A DNA stretch of 20,658 nucleotides from the NCBI GenBank assembly GCA_021787655.1, contig JAJYLM010000017.1, positions 1 to 20,658 of the forward strand, written 5' to 3'. Shown here in pieces: positions 1-7,401 of this stretch; the first letter of the stretch is position 1, and every line of letters starts with the position of its first letter. Below the pieces are notes generated by a model that saw nothing but the letters and a program-made list of their open reading frames with translations, was not told the origin of the DNA and did no database searches. The stretch comes from a bacterium. Its GTDB lineage: Bacteria; JAMCPX01. The translations under genes and the position numbers were made by a program.

Positions 1-31
1 GTCTTTGGCTGAAAAAAGATATTTTTCGAAA

Positions 32-58
32 ATCCGGTGAGGCAATTGAACCCCGGAT
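32..58 (-). terminator. Weak candidate terminator hairpin downstream of the C1 operon
   Basis: On the minus strand a 6-bp perfect stem (ATCCGG with CCGGAT) closes a 15-nt loop and is followed by TTTCG, an A-rich stretch and then CTTTTTT. It lies about 65 nt past the stop codon of the last operon gene. The stem is short and the immediate T run is only three bases, so this is a weak intrinsic terminator at best. Confidence 0.25.
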
Positions 59-66
59 GCACGACG

Positions 67-94
67 GTAGGGGCATATTGCAATATGCCCCTAC
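67..94. repeat. REP-like perfect 28-bp palindrome (GTAGGGGC...GCCCCTAC)
   Basis: Two 14-nt arms, GTAGGGGCATATTG and its exact reverse complement, abut with no spacer. The symmetry breaks at the next base on each side. The outer GTAG tetranucleotide followed by a GC-rich stem is the layout of REP sequences mobilised by REP-associated tyrosine transposases (RAYTs). No T tract follows on either strand, so a simple intrinsic terminator is less likely. Only one copy is visible here, so repeat status is inferred from form. Confidence 0.55.
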
Positions 95-122
95 AAAAAC
101 CCGGTGTTCTGCAAGTCCCCTG

Positions 123-695
123 CTACAGGGACGCGTCCTTGATGATGTCCACGAGTGTCCTGATAAAACGGCAGGTCAGACCCCAGATAATACGGTCATG
201 ATAATTGTAACCGTCGACCATCAAGGCATTGTCCCTGATCGTTACCTGCTGGGGCATATAGTTCGATTCATCCATAAAAAAGTCGAACGGCACGGTAAAC
301 ACCTCTTTGACCTCGGATGCCTGCAGCTTGAAAACCGGTTTTGCCTTCAACAGCGCTGCGTAAGGGGTAACGATATACTTGCTGATGGGCACGGAATCGT
401 CGTGGAACCTGCCGATAATTTCGATCAGCCGCTTCTCGATACCGATTTCCTCTTTCGTTTCCCGCAAGGCTGCCTGGACCGTGGTCTCTTTTTCTTCGAC
501 GGTTCCGCCGGGAAATGAAATCTGATCCGAATGATAGCCGATACCCTGTGCTTTTCTGGTCAGAACGAGCTCTGTATCGCCGGGGGCGTTAAAAAAAAGG
601 GCGAGCACAGCGGCTTTCTTCATCCGATCCGAATACAGCTCTCTCGGTTTCAGATATTTGAGTTTTTCCCTTAATATCGCGGTATAATCAATCAC
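123..695 (-). CDS. NUDIX hydrolase, CoA pyrophosphatase (NudL-like)
   Basis: Predicted cytoplasmic hydrolase cleaving CoA or acyl-CoA to 4'-phosphopantetheine derivatives and 3',5'-ADP. The 190-residue length matches E. coli NudL. A complete Nudix box spans residues 64-86 (GTVEEKE, then RETKEEIGI), holding the Mg-binding glutamates. Immediately before it is the CoA-pyrophosphatase signature (LTRKAQGIGYHSDQISFPGG), which separates this family from generic Nudix proteins. The start is GTG and forms a GTGA overlap with the stop of the thiolase gene, implying translational coupling. Being downstream of a CoA-dependent thiolase suggests a role in CoA turnover, which is inference. Confidence 0.88.
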   Translation of the reverse strand: MIDYTAILREKLKYLKPRELYSDRMKKAAVLALFFNAPGDTELVLTRKAQGIGYHSDQISFPGGTVEEKETTVQAALRETKEEIGIEKRLIEIIGRFHDDSVPISKYIVTPYAALLKAKPVFKLQASEVKEVFTVPFDFFMDESNYMPQQVTIRDNALMVDGYNYHDRIIWGLTCRFIRTLVDIIKDASL

Positions 696-1867
696 ATTCG
701 TTCAACTATCAGGGCAACGGCTTCGCCTCCCCCGATACAGAGCGTGACCAGCCCGGTCGATTTGTCCATATCTTTCAGAGCATGCAGGAGCGTCACGAGC
801 AGCCGTGTACCCGAGGCACCGATCGGATGCCCGATGGACACTGCCCCGCCACGCACATTGACCGTTGCGTGGTCGAGTCCAAGCTGATCCATGGCGACCA
901 TGGTAACGACAGAGAATGCCTCGTTGATCTCGTAGAGATCGATGTCCTTTGTCGTCATGCCGGCCTTTGTGACTGCCTTCCTGATCGCATCCACGGGTGC
1001 CGTGGTAAACCACTCCGGTGCCTTCGCCGCCTGTGCAGCAGCGACGATCCTCGCAACCGGCTTAGCCCCGAGCTCCCGCGCATACTCCTCGGCGGTGACA
1101 ACGACCGCAGCAGCGCCGTCGCTGATCGTCGATGCATTGGCAGCGGTTATGGTACCGTCTTTGGAAAAGGCCGGCTTCAGGAGAGGCACCTTCGCAAAAT
1201 CCACTTTTCCGGGCTCTTCGTCCTGATCGATGACCGAAGCGCCCTTCTTGCCCTGGACCTCCACGCCGGCGATCTCCGTCCTGAAAAGACCATCACTGAC
1301 TGCTTTCTGTGATCGCCGGTAACTTTCCACGGCAAATGCGTCCTGCGCTTCCCGGGTATACTTGAATTCCCGGGCGCACAGCTCTGCCGCATTTCCCATG
1401 TGATAGTTGTTGTACGGGTCCCACAGTCCGTCCCAGATCATGGAATCGATGAGGCTGCCGTTGCCCATCCTGTAGCCCGCCCGCGCCTTTTCGAGAAAGT
1501 ACGGGGCACTGCTCATATTTTCCATGCCGCCTGCGGCGATCATCCGTGCATCTCCTGCGCGTATCATCTGGTCTGCGATCATCACCGACTTTATACCCGA
1601 GCCGCACACCTTGTTGATGGTCAACGCACCAACATGGTCCGGTATGCCCGCAAAGCGCATTGCCTGGCGCGCCGGCGCCTGGCCCTCGCCGCCGGTGAGC
1701 ACGTTGCCCATAATCACCTCGTCGATGGCTGAACTGTCAACCCCTGCTCTCCGGACAGCTTCCCGGAGAGCCGTACTCCCGAGCCTGACCGCAGGAATTC
1801 CGGACAATGTCCCCAGAAAACTCCCCACCGGTGTTCTCGCTGCGCTGAGGATTACACTTTTTTTCAT
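692..1867 (-). CDS. Acetyl-CoA C-acyltransferase (thiolase)
   Basis: Thiolase II/acetyl-CoA acetyltransferase family, catalysing reversible condensation of acetyl-CoA units or thiolytic cleavage of 3-ketoacyl-CoA. The 391-residue length is typical. The nucleophilic cysteine is C88 in NKVCGSG, the catalytic histidine is H347 in GGAVSIGHPIGASG, and the second cysteine is C377 in LCIGGGEA. NEAF is also present. The ATG is preceded by AGAGGT about 7 nt upstream. It follows gcvPA by 76 nt, the longest gap in this operon, and overlaps the next gene. Substrate chain length cannot be read from sequence; the biosynthetic short-chain type is the best guess. Confidence 0.9.
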   Translation of the reverse strand: MKKSVILSAARTPVGSFLGTLSGIPAVRLGSTALREAVRRAGVDSSAIDEVIMGNVLTGGEGQAPARQAMRFAGIPDHVGALTINKVCGSGIKSVMIADQMIRAGDARMIAAGGMENMSSAPYFLEKARAGYRMGNGSLIDSMIWDGLWDPYNNYHMGNAAELCAREFKYTREAQDAFAVESYRRSQKAVSDGLFRTEIAGVEVQGKKGASVIDQDEEPGKVDFAKVPLLKPAFSKDGTITAANASTISDGAAAVVVTAEEYARELGAKPVARIVAAAQAAKAPEWFTTAPVDAIRKAVTKAGMTTKDIDLYEINEAFSVVTMVAMDQLGLDHATVNVRGGAVSIGHPIGASGTRLLVTLLHALKDMDKSTGLVTLCIGGGEAVALIVERM

Positions 1868-1943
1868 TTTGAAACCTCTTTTCTGTTATTCCCCGCTGCC
1901 CGTCTCCGGACATGGTCAGGAACCAGGACAGTCACCCGGGGTA

Positions 1944-3329
1944 CTACCGCCCTTGTTCTGCCGCACGGCTCTTGAACTTGCTTACAAATTTGTCCATCTG
2001 CCGCTGCGTCTGCATTTCCGTTGCAGCGACCAGCAGACAATCCTTCAGATCCGGATAGTACTGCTCGATCATGATGCCGGGTATGTACCCGTCGTCTGCC
2101 AGGGTATCATAAACATGGTGAAGATTTCCGACCCTGACAACAAATTCATTGAAGAATGGACTTCCGAACACGATGTCTGCACCTTCCACACGGGACAGGC
2201 TGTTGTTCAGGTACACGGCGTTGTCATGGTTCAGCCGCGCCGTCTGCATCAGTCCGCTTTTCCCGGTCAGCCCCAGGTACAGGGCGACCGCGATTGCGAG
2301 CAGTCCCTCATTGCTGCAGATGTTCGACGTCGCCTTTTCCCTGCGGATGTGCTGTTCCCTGGTCGACAGGGTAAGCGTGAATGCCCTGGTGCCTTCTGCG
2401 TCGACGGTCTGCCCTACCAGCCTTCCGGGAAGTTGTCTGACAAAAGCCTTCTTCGATGCAAGGACACCGATATACGGGCCTCCGAAGGAAAGCGGCACAC
2501 CGAAGGACTGGCACTCCATGGCAGTGATGTCCGCCCCCAGCCTGCCCGGAGGCATCAGAAAACCGGTGGACATCGCCTCGGCAATGACCGCGACGGCAAG
2601 CGCCTTTTTGTCTGCAGCGATCCTGAACAGGCTGTCGATCGGCTCGATTGCCCCGAAGAAATTCGGATACCCGGCAACAAAACATGCGGTGTTATCATCG
2701 ATCATCGACTGTAAGGCAGATGCGGACGTCACACCCAGCCCCTTCTCAAAGGGTACGTCATGTACATCCGCATCCATGCCCTGCGTATAGGTTTTGATGA
2801 CCTCACGGTAATGCGGGTGCAGGGACTGTGCAACCAGTATCCGCTTCCTGCCGGTTATCCGCATTGCCATCAGTACAGCCTCTGCACACGCAGTCGCTCC
2901 GTCGTACATGGACGCATTCGCCACGTCCATGCCGGTGAGCATCGCGCTGTAACTCTGGAACTCAAAAATGGACTGCAGTGTGCCCTGGGCAATCTCGGCC
3001 TGATACGGGGTATAGCTCGTCACGAACTCGGACCGGCTCAGGACGTACTGGAGCGCCGAAGGGATGAAGTGTGCATATGCGCCGCCTCCGGCAAAGCTTG
3101 CCTTCCGGACCGTCGTGCTGTTCTTCCGTGCAAACGCCCTGATTTCTTCAATGACCTCCTGCTCCGGACGGGGCGATGAGAACGGCGTGGATCGTTTCAG
3201 TGCCCGTTCGGCGTCTCTTCTGATGGACTGCGGTATTCCTGAGAACAGCTCTTCGACACTGCTGACGCCGATCGCATCGAGCATCTCCTTGTGTTCATAT
3301 TCGGTTATGGATACAAAGGGTGTCTTCAT
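1944..3329 (-). CDS. gcvPA: Glycine dehydrogenase (decarboxylating) subunit 1, GcvPA
   Basis: N-terminal-half subunit of the split P-protein of the glycine cleavage system, which works with GcvPB to decarboxylate glycine and pass the aminomethyl group to lipoyl-GcvH. The 461 residues are close to the usual 440-450. Family motifs include AGGGAYAHFIPSALQYVLSR (80-99), SYTPYQAEIAQGT (105-117) and ASMYDGATACAEA (139-151). The PLP lysine belongs to the partner subunit and is not expected here. The gene follows gcvH by 39 nt with a GGAAGAAG-type ribosome site. The partner gcvPB, usually adjacent, is missing: the next gene is a thiolase. Confidence 0.93.
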   Translation of the reverse strand: MKTPFVSITEYEHKEMLDAIGVSSVEELFSGIPQSIRRDAERALKRSTPFSSPRPEQEVIEEIRAFARKNSTTVRKASFAGGGAYAHFIPSALQYVLSRSEFVTSYTPYQAEIAQGTLQSIFEFQSYSAMLTGMDVANASMYDGATACAEAVLMAMRITGRKRILVAQSLHPHYREVIKTYTQGMDADVHDVPFEKGLGVTSASALQSMIDDNTACFVAGYPNFFGAIEPIDSLFRIAADKKALAVAVIAEAMSTGFLMPPGRLGADITAMECQSFGVPLSFGGPYIGVLASKKAFVRQLPGRLVGQTVDAEGTRAFTLTLSTREQHIRREKATSNICSNEGLLAIAVALYLGLTGKSGLMQTARLNHDNAVYLNNSLSRVEGADIVFGSPFFNEFVVRVGNLHHVYDTLADDGYIPGIMIEQYYPDLKDCLLVAATEMQTQRQMDKFVSKFKSRAAEQGR

Positions 3330-3368
3330 GGTCTTCTTCCGTGCCTGCCGCGCCGGCCTTTCAAATCG

Positions 3369-3758
3369 CTATCCAGCTTCACGACAGTACTTCTCATAGG
3401 CATCCGCGTCCATGAGGCTTCCCATTTCGTTTTGAACGGATCCGGCTGAAAGCTTGATCATCCACGCCTTGCCATAGGGGTCCTTGTTGACCAGCTCCGG
3501 ATGTTCGACAATCCCGTTGTTCACGGCGGTTACCGTTCCGCTCAACGGTGTAAAAAGGTCGGAAACGGATTTTACGGATTCAACGGTTCCGAACTTGTCT
3601 CCCTGTTTGAGGTGCGTACCGCCGTTCTCGATCTCGACAAAAACGACGTCTCCGAGTTTATCCTGCGCGTAGTCGGTAATACCCACGGTCACGACCTCGC
3701 CTTCTATGCGCGCCCATTCGTGATCCTTCGTGTACTTCAATTCCTTAGGTACCTGCAT
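3369..3758 (-). CDS. gcvH: Glycine cleavage system H protein (lipoyl carrier)
   Basis: Small lipoylated shuttle carrying the aminomethyl group between P-protein and T-protein and electrons to dihydrolipoamide dehydrogenase. The lipoyl lysine is K63 in ESVKSVSDLFTPLSG, and the N-terminus has the family pattern YTKDHEWARIEG. A GTG at 3770 would give 133 residues and overlap the gcvT stop, but the ATG at 3758 lies 4 nt after a perfect GGAGGT and gives 129 residues beginning MQVPKELKYT, the family's normal beginning. I chose the ATG. It sits 11 nt after gcvT. Confidence 0.95.
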   Translation of the reverse strand: MQVPKELKYTKDHEWARIEGEVVTVGITDYAQDKLGDVVFVEIENGGTHLKQGDKFGTVESVKSVSDLFTPLSGTVTAVNNGIVEHPELVNKDPYGKAWMIKLSAGSVQNEMGSLMDADAYEKYCREAG

Positions 3759-3762
3759 ATAA

Positions 3763-3768
3763 ACCTCC
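3763..3768 (-). promoter_or_regulatory. Shine-Dalgarno GGAGGT deciding the gcvH start
   Basis: GGAGGT on the minus strand lies 4 nt upstream of the ATG at 3758 and overlaps the upstream GTG alternative, which would have no ribosome site of its own. It therefore fixes the shorter start for gcvH. Confidence 0.8.
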
Positions 3769-3769
3769 A

Positions 3770-4840
3770 CTATTTTTTTATGAACGGCAGTTGAACCACT
3801 GTGCCTGTATGAAGGATGCTCCGGATGTCAACGCCGACCTCGCTTGCCTCGACATCGCTGTCAAGGTACGCCATGGCAACCCCCCGGGACAGCGATGGCG
3901 AGTATGTGCCTGTCGTTACCTCGCCGACGACCCGGTCCTTCCATACAACCGGGTTCTTGTGCCTCGGGATTGACCTCCCCTGCATCACGATCCCGGCAAG
4001 CTTCTTGTCGAGGCCCCGGCCCGCTGCAGCCTTCAGTGCATCCCTGCCGATAAAATCGCCCTTGTCGAGCTTGATGACCCAGCCGAGGTTCGCAGACAGC
4101 GGCGTTGCCGTATCGTCAAGTTCCATACCGTACAGCGGATACCCCATCTCCGTCCGCAGCGTGTCCCGTGCGCCGAGTCCCACAGGTTTTAAACCGTATC
4201 TGCTCCCGCTCTCCATGATCGTATTCCACAGATCAACCGTGTCCCTGCTGTCAACAAAGCACTCATACCCGTCCTCGCCCGTGTATCCGGTCCTGGACAG
4301 GTACAGCTTCCTGCCTTTGAAATCAACGGCGCCGAACGTAAAGCGCCGGACATCCGGTGCGCTGCTGAAGATCGGCGACAGGATCTGCATGGACGAGGGT
4401 CCCTGGACCGATATCAGGCCGAACTGTTCGGAACGGTCGTCGATGACGACGTTCCCCTCTTTCTGCGACAGTATCCAGCGGTAATCCTTATCTGTATTCG
4501 ACGCGTTCACGCAGAGCATAAAGGAGTCCCTGTCCATCCTGTAAACGATCAGGTCGTCCACCACGCCGCCGCGCTCGTTGAGCAGAAAGCTGTACTGCGC
4601 CTGGCCCGGGGAAAGCCTCGAAACATGATTGGGCGTCAACCGCTCGCAGAAGGCGATCGCGTCCCTGCCGCTGATAAAGATCTCTCCCATATGGCTCACG
4701 TCGAAGATGCCGGCAGCGCTTCGCACCGCAAGGTGTTCTTCGATAATGCCGGTATACTGAAGCGGCATTTCATAACCGCCGAATTCCATGAATTTTGCAT
4801 TGAGTCTTTTGTGAACGTCGTAGAGAACGGTCCGTTTCAT
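3770..4840 (-). CDS. gcvT: Glycine cleavage system T protein (aminomethyltransferase)
   Basis: THF-dependent aminomethyltransferase releasing ammonia from aminomethyl-lipoyl GcvH and forming 5,10-methylene-THF, or the reverse in glycine synthesis. The 356 residues fit the family. The N-terminal signature reads FGGYEMPLQYTGIIEEH and GIFDVSHMGEI. The conserved acidic pair D95-D96 in GGVVDDLIVYR marks the folate/aminomethyl active site, and GYTGEDGYE and LGARDTLRTEMGYPLYG follow. The start is separated by one nucleotide from the metF stop and preceded by AAGGA. Its product is the substrate of MetF upstream and interconverts with FolD's, so this operon gathers the methylene-THF reactions. Confidence 0.95.
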   Translation of the reverse strand: MKRTVLYDVHKRLNAKFMEFGGYEMPLQYTGIIEEHLAVRSAAGIFDVSHMGEIFISGRDAIAFCERLTPNHVSRLSPGQAQYSFLLNERGGVVDDLIVYRMDRDSFMLCVNASNTDKDYRWILSQKEGNVVIDDRSEQFGLISVQGPSSMQILSPIFSSAPDVRRFTFGAVDFKGRKLYLSRTGYTGEDGYECFVDSRDTVDLWNTIMESGSRYGLKPVGLGARDTLRTEMGYPLYGMELDDTATPLSANLGWVIKLDKGDFIGRDALKAAAGRGLDKKLAGIVMQGRSIPRHKNPVVWKDRVVGEVTTGTYSPSLSRGVAMAYLDSDVEASEVGVDIRSILHTGTVVQLPFIKK

Positions 4841-4841
4841 A

Positions 4842-5705
4842 TCATATCCTTTCGAGAATACTGTGGATATCCTTTTCCTGGCCTACGGTCATGATGTGGA
4901 CACCCTGTGCAGACTGTTTGAGTTCCCCGATGAGACCGGCCGCTATGTCGATGCCTTCCGCATGCGGGTCAGGGGATGCTGCGAGCCGTTTGATCAGGAC
5001 ATCGGGTATTTTGATACCCGGCACATGGGCGTTCAGGTTGATCGCCTGTTCTGCGGAGTGCAGCAGGAGTATTCCCGCCATGACCGGGACCCGGAACGCT
5101 GCTATTTTTTCCATAAACGATGCAAAGGCACCGGCATCGAACACCGGCTGCGTCTGGAAAAACTGCGCACCTGCATGTATCTTCCGCTCCAGAGCAAGCA
5201 GGGCAGGCTCGAGCGGTGAGGTCTGGGGCGTCAGTGCAGCACCTGCAAAGAAGCTGGTTGCACCCTTCAGCGGATGATCGTTCAGATCGACACCGGTGTT
5301 CAATTTTCCTATGGTCTGCAGCAAGGTTGTCGCATCGAGATCGAAGACCGGCTTTGCCTCGGGAGCATCGCCTGCCGAGGGATGATCCCCGGTCAGAGCA
5401 AGCACGTTCCTGATTCCGAGCACCGAAGCGCCGAGCAGGTCCGACTGGAGCGCCAGCCTGTTGCGGTCCCTGCAAGTAATCTGATAGACTGGATCCACGC
5501 CCTCCCTGAGGACAAGGTAGGATGCCACCAGGGAACTCATCCGCATGACAGCCCGCTGGTTGTCCGTGATATTGATGGCGTGCACCTTATCCTTCAGCGC
5601 ATGCACGGTTTTTATGAAATTGGCAACGATGGTGCCCTTTCTCGGCGACAGCTCCGCAGTGACGACGAATTCCCTGTGCCTGATGGCTTCGCTGAGCGTT
5701 TTCAT
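4842..5705 (-). CDS. metF: 5,10-methylenetetrahydrofolate reductase, MetF (MetF/MetV type)
   Basis: Flavin-dependent TIM-barrel enzyme reducing 5,10-methylene-THF to 5-methyl-THF. The 287 residues match bacterial MetF. Visible family motifs: VTAELSPRKG (15-24, with E18 in the active-site position), NITDNQRAVMRMSS (45-58), VLALTGDHP (101-109) and FFQTQPVFD (182-190). The ATG overlaps the metV stop (ATGA), so the two should be made together. In acetogens such as Moorella, MetF is active as a complex with the zinc protein MetV, and the same pairing is expected here. The physiological electron donor cannot be read from this gene. Confidence 0.92.
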   Translation of the reverse strand: MKTLSEAIRHREFVVTAELSPRKGTIVANFIKTVHALKDKVHAINITDNQRAVMRMSSLVASYLVLREGVDPVYQITCRDRNRLALQSDLLGASVLGIRNVLALTGDHPSAGDAPEAKPVFDLDATTLLQTIGKLNTGVDLNDHPLKGATSFFAGAALTPQTSPLEPALLALERKIHAGAQFFQTQPVFDAGAFASFMEKIAAFRVPVMAGILLLHSAEQAINLNAHVPGIKIPDVLIKRLAASPDPHAEGIDIAAGLIGELKQSAQGVHIMTVGQEKDIHSILERI

Positions 5706-6364
5706 GGGTGTGCCTTTCGGGCGATCCTCTGCGGCTCGACTTTCCGGTGCCGGGCGTTTCCCGCCGACTTCGGCTTGTTGATCCGCGTCATGGACTTCTG
5801 CTGGTCCCGCGACTTCAACCGCTCATAGATGTCAACCCACACACACGCCACGGTGTTGTCGACCTCGCACATACCGTTCACCATGCCTCCGCAGGGACCA
5901 TTGAGCAGTCCCTTGGGACAGCGTGTGACCGGGCAAATGCCTGCCGTCGAGGACAGCACGCAGCTGCCGCACAGGGAACAATACTTCAGAAATTCCCCTG
6001 CCCGGTAGGTCGTTCCAAGGAACATGCTGTTCAATCCCGCAACGACCGGCTTGTCCGTCGCAGCAGATACGGCCTGTATGCCTGCACCGCACGCGAGCAC
6101 AAGGAATGCGTCCGCCGATGCGGCGGCTTCCGACTGCCGGATCATACTCTTGAGCAGGAACACGTGGCAGGTTTCCTCGGGCACGAAGAAGCCCGCCGGC
6201 TCTTTTCCGCTGCGTTCAAGCTCCTGCAACCATGCAGTGCATTCCTCTTCTCCGCCGGTCCTGCTGGCCGTTGCACACGAGCCGCAGCCGACCACGAAGA
6301 CCTTCCGGTAACCGCCGAGCGCATCAAGGACTTCCTGCACGGGCTTTATATCCGTGACAATCAT
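5702..6364 (-). CDS. metV: MetV-type zinc/cysteine-rich partner of methylenetetrahydrofolate reductase
   Basis: Member of the methylene-THF reductase C-terminal (MthfrC) family, the zinc-binding MetV subunit of Wood-Ljungdahl-type reductases. In 220 residues there are 13 cysteines. Early ones are C27 and C30 in VVGCGSCA. The dense block at residues 129-166 includes YCSLCGSCV, CPVTRCPKGLLNGPCGG and NGMCEVD, the family hallmark. The stop overlaps metF and the start overlaps folD, both by ATGA. From about residue 184 the tail is strongly basic (many K and R, with RHRK and RIARKAHP), looks unstructured and lies beyond the conserved core. Its role is unknown. Confidence 0.9.
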   Translation of the reverse strand: MIVTDIKPVQEVLDALGGYRKVFVVGCGSCATASRTGGEEECTAWLQELERSGKEPAGFFVPEETCHVFLLKSMIRQSEAAASADAFLVLACGAGIQAVSAATDKPVVAGLNSMFLGTTYRAGEFLKYCSLCGSCVLSSTAGICPVTRCPKGLLNGPCGGMVNGMCEVDNTVACVWVDIYERLKSRDQQKSMTRINKPKSAGNARHRKVEPQRIARKAHP

Positions 6365-7215
6365 GAGCGGATTTGCCTTTCGGTGGCAGCGAGGGTGTTC
6401 TTCATGAGCATGGCGATGGTCATAGGCCCGACCCCGCCCGGCACCGGCGTTATGAATGATGCCCTTTTCTCCGCCTGTTCGAACTCAACATCACCGGTGA
6501 GTTTGCCGTTCTCGGCCCTGTTGGTTCCCACATCGATGACCGCTGCTCCCTGCTTGATCCATTCACCTTTGATGATGCCGCGCCGTCCTGCAGCAGCGAC
6601 CAGTATATCGGCCTGATGCACGATGTCCGGAAGGTCCCTGGTGCGTGTATGACATACCGTAACCGTGGCGTTTGCGGCAAGCATCATCAGGGACAGAGGT
6701 TTGCCGACAAGATTGCTCCTGCCGACGATCACCGCATGCGCACCGGACACGGGAATTGAATACCGCTGCAGGAGCACCATGATGCCCAGCGGGGTGCAGG
6801 GGTACAGTGCATCCTCGCCGATCGCAAGCCTGCCGATATTGACCGGTAGCAGCCCGTCCACGTCCTTGTCCGGATCTATCATGTTCAGCAATGCACGGGC
6901 ATCGAGGGGTTTCGGCAGCGGCATCTGTACCAGAATACCGTTGTACTGGGGGTTCTTGTTCAGTTCCTGGATGAGTATCTCAAGTTCCCGCTGCTCCACA
7001 TCCGCCGAAAAGCTGAACGTCCGCGAATGGATGCCCACATCGTCGCAGGCCTTCTGCTTGTTCCTCACATAGACGGCGGACGCCGGATCGTCTCCCACGA
7101 GGACCACGGCAAGACCCGGTATCACGCTGCGTTGTGCCTTCAGGCGTGCAACTTGTTCTTTTACTTCAAGTTTCACCTGGAGTGCCACGTTTTTTCCGTC
7201 TATTATCTGGGCCAT
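6361..7215 (-). CDS. folD: Bifunctional methylene-THF dehydrogenase/methenyl-THF cyclohydrolase FolD
   Basis: Interconverts 10-formyl-, 5,10-methenyl- and 5,10-methylene-THF using NAD(P). The 284-residue length is typical. The catalytic lysine is K53 in YVRNKQKACDDVG. ILVQMPLPKPLD, DPDKDVDGL, the nucleotide-binding VIVGRSNLVGKP and the C-terminal TPVPGGVGPMT are all present. It is the first gene of the minus-strand operon. The ATG lies about 14 nt after AGGAAAGGA, a long spacing, but the MAQIIDGK beginning matches the family. A promoter is seen upstream. Together with MetF/MetV it would form the methyl branch between formyl-THF and methyl-THF. Confidence 0.95.
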   Translation of the reverse strand: MAQIIDGKNVALQVKLEVKEQVARLKAQRSVIPGLAVVLVGDDPASAVYVRNKQKACDDVGIHSRTFSFSADVEQRELEILIQELNKNPQYNGILVQMPLPKPLDARALLNMIDPDKDVDGLLPVNIGRLAIGEDALYPCTPLGIMVLLQRYSIPVSGAHAVIVGRSNLVGKPLSLMMLAANATVTVCHTRTRDLPDIVHQADILVAAAGRRGIIKGEWIKQGAAVIDVGTNRAENGKLTGDVEFEQAEKRASFITPVPGGVGPMTIAMLMKNTLAATERQIRS

Positions 7216-7253
7216 GGGATACGTACAATTCCTTTCCTGATTCGTTCTACTGC

Positions 7254-7284
7254 ACTATATCAATGAGAAAAGCCCTGTTGTCAA
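7254..7284 (-). promoter_or_regulatory. Candidate sigma70-type promoter of the folD operon
   Basis: On the minus strand a consensus -35 TTGACA (7279-7284) and a -10 TATAGT (7254-7259, 5/6) are separated by 19 bp, about 40 nt upstream of folD. The spacer is long, which may mean activator dependence. The -35 lies inside an 11-bp perfect palindrome, TGTTGACAACA (7276-7286), which could be an operator. Confidence 0.5.
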
Positions 7285-7304
7285 CAAAAAATATGCGTTC
7301 AATC

Positions 7305-7333
7305 TTGTTTAAACCGCGTGAATGCGTTATAGT
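7305..7333 (+). promoter_or_regulatory. Candidate promoter of the glycosyltransferase-glnD-xer operon
   Basis: TTGTTT (7305-7310, 3/6 match to -35) and TATAGT (7328-7333, 5/6 match to -10) are 17 bp apart, followed by more AT-rich DNA (TATATTTTATAAAAAGG). It diverges from the folD promoter, with the -35 boxes only about 20 bp apart, so the two could share control. Confidence 0.4.
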
Positions 7334-7401
7334 TATATTTTATAAAAAGGAGCAGGTACGGGACATACTCTGACGTTTCCTTCTGTGCAGAACAATGCGG
7401 C

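Noticed and set aside
1524..2714. Plus-strand open frame of 396 codons
   Set aside because: It runs antisense across the thiolase and gcvPA, both with clear catalytic or family motifs; no domain is seen in it.
3759..3770. GTG at 3770 as the gcvH start
   Set aside because: It lies on top of the ribosome site for the ATG at 3758 and adds four residues not typical of the family.
7216..7300. Glycine or THF riboswitch ahead of the folD-gcv operon
   Set aside because: The leader after the predicted promoter is only about 40 nt, too short for either aptamer.
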